The translations under genes were made by a program, and so were the position numbers. This document shows positions 41,744-45,973 of a stretch of DNA of 45,973 nt, piece after piece. Source of the DNA: Lachnospiraceae bacterium. GTDB lineage: Bacteria; Bacillota; Clostridia; Lachnospirales; Lachnospiraceae. A model generated the notes under the pieces. It saw nothing but the letters and a program-made list of their open reading frames with translations, did no database searches and was not told where the DNA came from. The stretch lies in contig JAEEIH010000152.1 in the NCBI GenBank assembly GCA_016281275.1, positions 1 through 45,973 of the forward strand. Reading direction: 5' to 3'. Every line of letters starts with the position of its first letter. The first letter of the stretch is position 1.

Positions 41744-43912
41744 ATGGTACTTACATGTAATAATATCAGCAAAGCTTACGGCACCGACGAAATACTGCGT
41801 GACGTGAGCTTCGTTCTTAACGAGAGGGAGAAGATGGCCGTCGTCGGCATTAACGGTGCCGGTAAATCAACACTTCTCAAGATCATAGCCGGTGAGCTTT
41901 CCGCAGACAGCGGACAAGTGATAAAGCCCAAAGACGTCACTATCGGCTATCTTTCACAGCAGCAGGGTCTCACGAGCGGAAATACGGTAAGGGACGAGGT
42001 TATGTCCGTCAAGGCGGATGTACTCGCGATAGAAAGAAACATGAGACGCTGTGAAGAGGAAATGAAAAATCTTGAGGGCGAAGAACTTGAAAAAATGCTC
42101 TCAACGTATAACAGACTCACTCACGAATTTGAAATGAAGAACGGCTACGCGCTTCGCAGCGAGATAAACGGAGTTCTTAAGGGACTCGGTTTTTCATGCG
42201 GTCGTGCGGACAGTATTTCGGACGGTGCGTCTTCCGGTTTATGTACAAACAGCGCTTCGGACGGCGATTCTTCAGAGTACCGCTCCGGCAGTGATTCATT
42301 TGATGATGTACGACGGAATAAGGCACAAGACCATAACACGGATGAATTTTCCGCGATAGTCGACACTCTTTCGGGTGGTCAAAAAACCAGAGTTGCGCTT
42401 TCAAAGCTGCTTCTTTCGAAGCCCGATATAATCATGCTCGACGAGCCGACGAACCATCTGGACATGAGGTCTGTCGAGTGGCTTGAATCATTCCTTGCGA
42501 ATTATAAAGGCGCGGTCATCATAGTTGCCCATGACAGGTACTTCCTCGACAGGATCGCGTGCAAGGTTCTCGAGATCGAAAACGGCAAGGGACGCGTCTA
42601 TACCGGCAATTTCAGCGAATATTCCGAAAAGAAAAAGGCGGTTCGCGCCGATGAACTTAAGGCTTATTTAAATCAGCAGAAAGACATCGAGCATCAGGAG
42701 AAGGTTATTGCGACTCTTAAGTCGTATAACCGTGAAAAGTCCATAAAAAGAGCGGAATCCCGCGAGAAGATGCTTGCAAAAATCGAGCGTCTGGAACGTC
42801 CGTCAGAGCTTGACGATAAGATGAACATACATTTTATGCCGTGTGTAGAGAGCGGCAATGATGTTCTTGACATAAAGGGGATCACAAAGGGCTTTGATGG
42901 CAATGTGCTCTTCTGCGACATCGATTTCCTGGTTAAAAAGGGTGACAGGGTCGGCATAATCGGAGACAACGGAACGGGTAAGACCACACTGCTTAAGATC
43001 ATATGCGGCAGGCTTGCACCGGATAGAGGGACGATAAGACTCGGAACGAACGTTAAGATTGGTTATTACGATCAGGAGCACCACGTCCTCGATCCCGACA
43101 ATACGATCTTTGAAGAAATAAGCGATGCTTACCCTGATATGGATAACACGAGGATCAGAAATCTTCTCGCTGCGTTTCTTTTTAAGGGGGATGACGCATT
43201 CAAGCTTATCCGTGATATCTCGGGCGGTGAAAAAGCAAGAGTATCACTCGCGAAGCTTATGCTTTCGGATGCAAATCTCCTCATCCTTGACGAGCCGACA
43301 AACCACCTTGATATCGTTTCGAAGGAAATCCTTGAGGAAGCAGTCAGCGGTTATGGGGGGACGGTCATATTTGTTTCTCATGACAGATATTTTATAAACA
43401 AAACAGCAACCCGGATCATGGAGATCACTTCCGACGGCGTAACGTCATTTGACGGTAGTTACGGGTATTACATCGAGAAACGCGATGAAGTCATTGCGGC
43501 CATGGGTGCGGGAAACGCTTATGTGCCCGGACGAAGCACTACGGTGGGTATGAAAGGAATCACGGGCAGTCAGGCAAACCTCGCCGGCGCGAAAGAAGCA
43601 ACAGGCGGGGTGGGTGCATCGCCTTCGTACAGCACAGGTCGTTCCGAGTGGGAAGAAAAGAAGCGACTCACAGGAGAACGACGCAAGCTCGAAAATGAAA
43701 TAGCCAGATGTGAGGATGAGATAAAGAAGCTTGAGGAACGAAACAGCGAGATCGACAGCCTTTTTGAGGACGCGGAAGTCGCAACGTCTCCCGGCAGGTT
43801 AAAGGAGCTCACCGAGGAAAAGGATGCCAATGAGGAAAAGATCATGACGCTCATGGAAAGCTGGGAGGAGCTAAATGAGAGACTTGATATCAATAATAGT
43901 GCCATGCTTTGA
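41744..43912 (+). CDS. ABC-F ATPase with Ser/Asp-rich insertion
   Basis: A 722-residue soluble protein with two ABC ATPase domains and no membrane part, as in the ABC-F group that acts on ribosomes. Domain 1 has GINGAGKS (about 35-42), LSGGQKTRVALSKLLL (about 208) and IIMLDEPTNHLD. The interdomain linker (about 285-345) is the long helical arm. Domain 2 has GDNGTGKTT, ISGGEKARVSLAKLML and LLILDEPTNHLD. The C-terminal ~130 residues contain a Gly/Ala-rich stretch and a coiled coil. Unusually, about 55 residues (151-205), rich in Ser, Asp and Gly, are inserted just before the first signature motif, where the family normally has about ten. Its end overlaps the next gene by 38 bp. Confidence 0.92.
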   Translation: MVLTCNNISKAYGTDEILRDVSFVLNEREKMAVVGINGAGKSTLLKIIAGELSADSGQVIKPKDVTIGYLSQQQGLTSGNTVRDEVMSVKADVLAIERNMRRCEEEMKNLEGEELEKMLSTYNRLTHEFEMKNGYALRSEINGVLKGLGFSCGRADSISDGASSGLCTNSASDGDSSEYRSGSDSFDDVRRNKAQDHNTDEFSAIVDTLSGGQKTRVALSKLLLSKPDIIMLDEPTNHLDMRSVEWLESFLANYKGAVIIVAHDRYFLDRIACKVLEIENGKGRVYTGNFSEYSEKKKAVRADELKAYLNQQKDIEHQEKVIATLKSYNREKSIKRAESREKMLAKIERLERPSELDDKMNIHFMPCVESGNDVLDIKGITKGFDGNVLFCDIDFLVKKGDRVGIIGDNGTGKTTLLKIICGRLAPDRGTIRLGTNVKIGYYDQEHHVLDPDNTIFEEISDAYPDMDNTRIRNLLAAFLFKGDDAFKLIRDISGGEKARVSLAKLMLSDANLLILDEPTNHLDIVSKEILEEAVSGYGGTVIFVSHDRYFINKTATRIMEITSDGVTSFDGSYGYYIEKRDEVIAAMGAGNAYVPGRSTTVGMKGITGSQANLAGAKEATGGVGASPSYSTGRSEWEEKKRLTGERRKLENEIARCEDEIKKLEERNSEIDSLFEDAEVATSPGRLKELTEEKDANEEKIMTLMESWEELNERLDINNSAML

Positions 43913-44864
43913 TGAAGAAGAGGCACTTCCGATCTTTTTTATCGAACTTGAAAAGGAAAGAAAAATGCTTCCGTGTGACAGCGAAGTAATCCTTGTGGAT
44001 GACGGTTCGAAGGACAATACACCCGACATCATCAGGAAATTCGCCGAAAAATACACGGGAGTGCGTTATGTGCTCCTTTCGAGAAATTTCGGCAAGGAAG
44101 GCGCTATGCTTGCCGGTCTTAAGGAGGCCAAAGGTGACTACGCAGCGGTGATGGATGCCGATCTGCAGCATCCCCCTCGGATGCTTGCGGTCATGTATGA
44201 CGCACTTAAAAATCCTCCGGAGGGCGAACATCCCGAAAGCGCGGCGTGCTATAGGACGCGTAAAGGTGGGAAGCCATTGGGCTCACCTGTTTCAAGATTC
44301 ATCAGAAAGCGTTTTGCGAAACTTTCGGGGATAGATATCCCTGTCGGAGCCACAGACTTCAGGATGGTAAGCAGGCGGATGCTCGACATCTACCTTTCTC
44401 TTTCGGAAAGCAACAGATTTTCGAAAGGGCTTTTTAATTGGATCGGTTTTGAGACAAAGTGGATCCCCTACGAGGACGAGAAAAGGTGTGCGGGGAGATC
44501 GTCATGGTCGCGCTCGGGACTTTACGGTTACGGCTTTGAGGCGATACTTTCGTTCTCCGACAAGCCGCTTAAGTACGGTGCGGCTCTTGGGGCAATCTCG
44601 TGTACGCTCGCACTGATACTTGCGGTATGGGTGGTCATTAAAACGATCATCTGGGGCGATCCGGTTGCCGGTTTCCCCTCGCTTTTCTGCATGATACTTT
44701 TTATGGGAGGAAGCATACTGCTGTTCCTCGGGCTGATCGGACGATATATCTCGAAAATCTATTTGGAAACAAAGCACAGACCGCCGTTTGTGACTAAGGA
44801 GACGGGTGGAGGCGGTCTCGGTGAAAAACAGCAGATGTCGGATAGTGATGGCCGGTCTGTTTGA
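43875..44864 (+). CDS. Family-2 glycosyltransferase with two membrane segments (GtrB-like)
   Basis: A 329-residue GT2 enzyme of the DPM1/GtrB group, which transfers sugar from a nucleotide donor to a polyprenyl phosphate. It begins ISIIVPCFDEEEALPIFF, then EVILVDDGSKDNTPDII, LSRNFGKEGAMLAGL, and the metal-binding DADLQHPP. TDFRMVSRRMLD and the acceptor region follow. Two C-terminal membrane segments (GAISCTLALILAVWVVIKTI and LFCMILFMGGSILLFLGLIG) anchor it. The ATG is inside the end of the ABC-F gene with GGGAGGAG 5 nt upstream. It probably serves cell-wall or glycolipid decoration. Confidence 0.93.
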   Translation: MRDLISIIVPCFDEEEALPIFFIELEKERKMLPCDSEVILVDDGSKDNTPDIIRKFAEKYTGVRYVLLSRNFGKEGAMLAGLKEAKGDYAAVMDADLQHPPRMLAVMYDALKNPPEGEHPESAACYRTRKGGKPLGSPVSRFIRKRFAKLSGIDIPVGATDFRMVSRRMLDIYLSLSESNRFSKGLFNWIGFETKWIPYEDEKRCAGRSSWSRSGLYGYGFEAILSFSDKPLKYGAALGAISCTLALILAVWVVIKTIIWGDPVAGFPSLFCMILFMGGSILLFLGLIGRYISKIYLETKHRPPFVTKETGGGGLGEKQQMSDSDGRSV

Positions 44865-45029
44865 AAAACGGAGAAAAAGATGTATGGATTAAAACAAAAT
44901 GAAACGGACCATGAAAAGAATCTGAACGGCGAAAAATAAGACGGGCAGGATTGAACCGGTGAAAAACGAGGAAGCCGACGGCTCGGATTAAGAATCGGAG
45001 GAGACGGGGAAAAACCCCGAGACAGGAAA

Positions 45030-45973
45030 ATGAATATGATGAACATTTCTTACAGGAGAACAGATGCACACGTCGATCTTGACGCGATAGCACACAACAT
45101 GCGTGAGGTAAGAAGGATCACCGAGCCTCATGCGAAGATAATGACGATCATAAAGGCAGATGCCTACGGCCACGGAGCGGTTAAGGTCTCCGGTCGGCTC
45201 GATGCCGAGAATCTGACGGACGCGTACGGTGTGGCGATTGTAGAGGAAGGTATCTCGCTGCGTATCGCGGGGATAACAAAGCCCATTTTGCTTCTCGGCT
45301 ACTCGGCTCCGGAGGTTTATCCGGAGGTTGTGGAATATGGTCTCACGCAGACAATCTTTTCGGAAGAGATGGCGGAGGCACTCTCAAACACTTGTGTGAA
45401 GATGGGAAAGCCTGCCGGCATAAACATTAAGCTTGATACAGGAATGGGCAGGATCGGATTCGCTCCGTGTGACGAAACCTTGAAGGTCATCGCGAGGATC
45501 GCGAAGCTTCCGGGACTGTCGATTACGGGCGTGTTCTCGCATCTTGCGTGTGCCGATGAGGCTGACAAGACGAGCGCCGAGAAGCAGTTTGAGATCTTTA
45601 CAACGTTCTGCGACAGGATCGAAAAAGAGGGTATAGAGATCCCCATGCGTCACATAGCGAACAGTGCGGCGATCATCGATCTCCCGCACATGCACCTCGA
45701 TATGGTGCGCTCGGGTATCATTACCTACGGCATGTACCCTTCGGATCAGGTTGACAAGAGCCGCATCGATCTTATCCCTGCGCTTTCATGGAAGACTCAC
45801 GTGTCATTCGTCAAGGATGTTCATGCGGGCGCAACCATCAGCTACGGTGCGACATTTACGGCGGATCACACGATGAGGGTCGCAACGATCCCGGTCGGCT
45901 ACGCAGACGGGTACCCGAGATCGCTTTCGGGAAAGGGACGCGTCCTTATCGCAGGACAGTCGGCACCGATCCT
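45030..45973 (+). CDS. alr: Alanine racemase, N-terminal part (cut by window edge)
   Basis: The frame opens at ATG 45030 (ATGs at 45036 and 45039 are alternatives) and runs to the last base, giving about 314 residues; the C terminus lies outside. The PLP-binding Lys42 is in KADAYGHG. HLACADE, NSAAIIDLP, RSGIITYGMYP and the catalytic-Tyr motif ISYGATF with VATIPVGYADGYPR follow in the usual order. The enzyme makes D-alanine for peptidoglycan. ACAGGA lies a few bases before the start, and the gene is in line with the glycosyltransferase gene 165 bp upstream. Confidence 0.95.
   Translation, partial: MNMMNISYRRTDAHVDLDAIAHNMREVRRITEPHAKIMTIIKADAYGHGAVKVSGRLDAENLTDAYGVAIVEEGISLRIAGITKPILLLGYSAPEVYPEVVEYGLTQTIFSEEMAEALSNTCVKMGKPAGINIKLDTGMGRIGFAPCDETLKVIARIAKLPGLSITGVFSHLACADEADKTSAEKQFEIFTTFCDRIEKEGIEIPMRHIANSAAIIDLPHMHLDMVRSGIITYGMYPSDQVDKSRIDLIPALSWKTHVSFVKDVHAGATISYGATFTADHTMRVATIPVGYADGYPRSLSGKGRVLIAGQSAPI

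Noticed and set aside
44880-44939. 19-codon open frame after the glycosyltransferase gene
   Set aside because: A GGAG lies upstream, but the peptide is short, polar and without support; the 44865-45029 gap otherwise shows only purine-rich sequence and no clear promoter or terminator.

Overview
The window looks like the chromosome of an anaerobic Gram-positive bacterium of the Clostridia, most likely a Lachnospiraceae/Butyrivibrio-type organism. This is inferred from the mix of genes, not from a marker gene. The signs are rubrerythrin, YesM/YesN-type two-component control of an LplABC-like sugar ABC transporter, lipoprotein binding proteins, a Gram-positive-type LexA box, AGGAGG ribosome sites with occasional GTG/TTG starts, and GHKL/LytTR signalling. 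No rRNA, tRNA, IS element, prophage or CRISPR array was found.

Layout. 1-423: end of a tryptophan synthase beta-like (TrpB2) gene with a strong terminator. 12461-561 (minus strand): a 12-kb run of six signalling genes. These are a receiver-like protein without the usual phospho-Asp, a 1385-residue dual-sensor hybrid kinase, a REC/HD-GYP protein, a second hybrid kinase with HPt, a hybrid kinase fused to a complete DegV domain, and a family-3 solute-binding lipoprotein. 12750-14838: a LytTR regulator and GHKL kinase pair. 15055-16506: rubrerythrin and a TetR regulator. 16678-23948: YesM/YesN-like kinase and regulator followed by a sugar-type binding protein and two permeases. 23949-24270: a gene-free stretch packed with hairpins. 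24271-27028 (minus): pgi and a zinc-binding lipoprotein with a His-rich loop.

27357-32829: a plus-strand run divergent from the zinc gene: a DUF2156 protein, a DMT transporter, a membrane protein with a degenerate RsbW-like domain, a membrane PP2C phosphatase and a DJ-1/PfpI protein. 32845-38275: a probable SOS operon with a consensus-quality promoter and LexA box, holding a Y-family polymerase, a YolD-like small protein, TldD, TldE and uracil-DNA glycosylase. 38517-41677: a chorismate-synthase-like protein lacking the hallmark active-site motifs, coupled to an unrecognised membrane protein, then a small acidic protein. 41744-45973: an ABC-F ATPase with an unusual Ser-rich insertion, a family-2 glycosyltransferase, and the start of alanine racemase, cut by the window edge.

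The most unusual content is the kinase-DegV fusion in its sensory operon, the apparent chorismate synthase pseudoenzyme with its membrane partner, the PP2C/degenerate-ATPase membrane pair, and the structured intergenic region near 24.1 kb. Several palindromic operators (near rbr, tetR, the zinc gene and the sugar transporter) can be read directly from the DNA, but the proteins that bind them are inferred.
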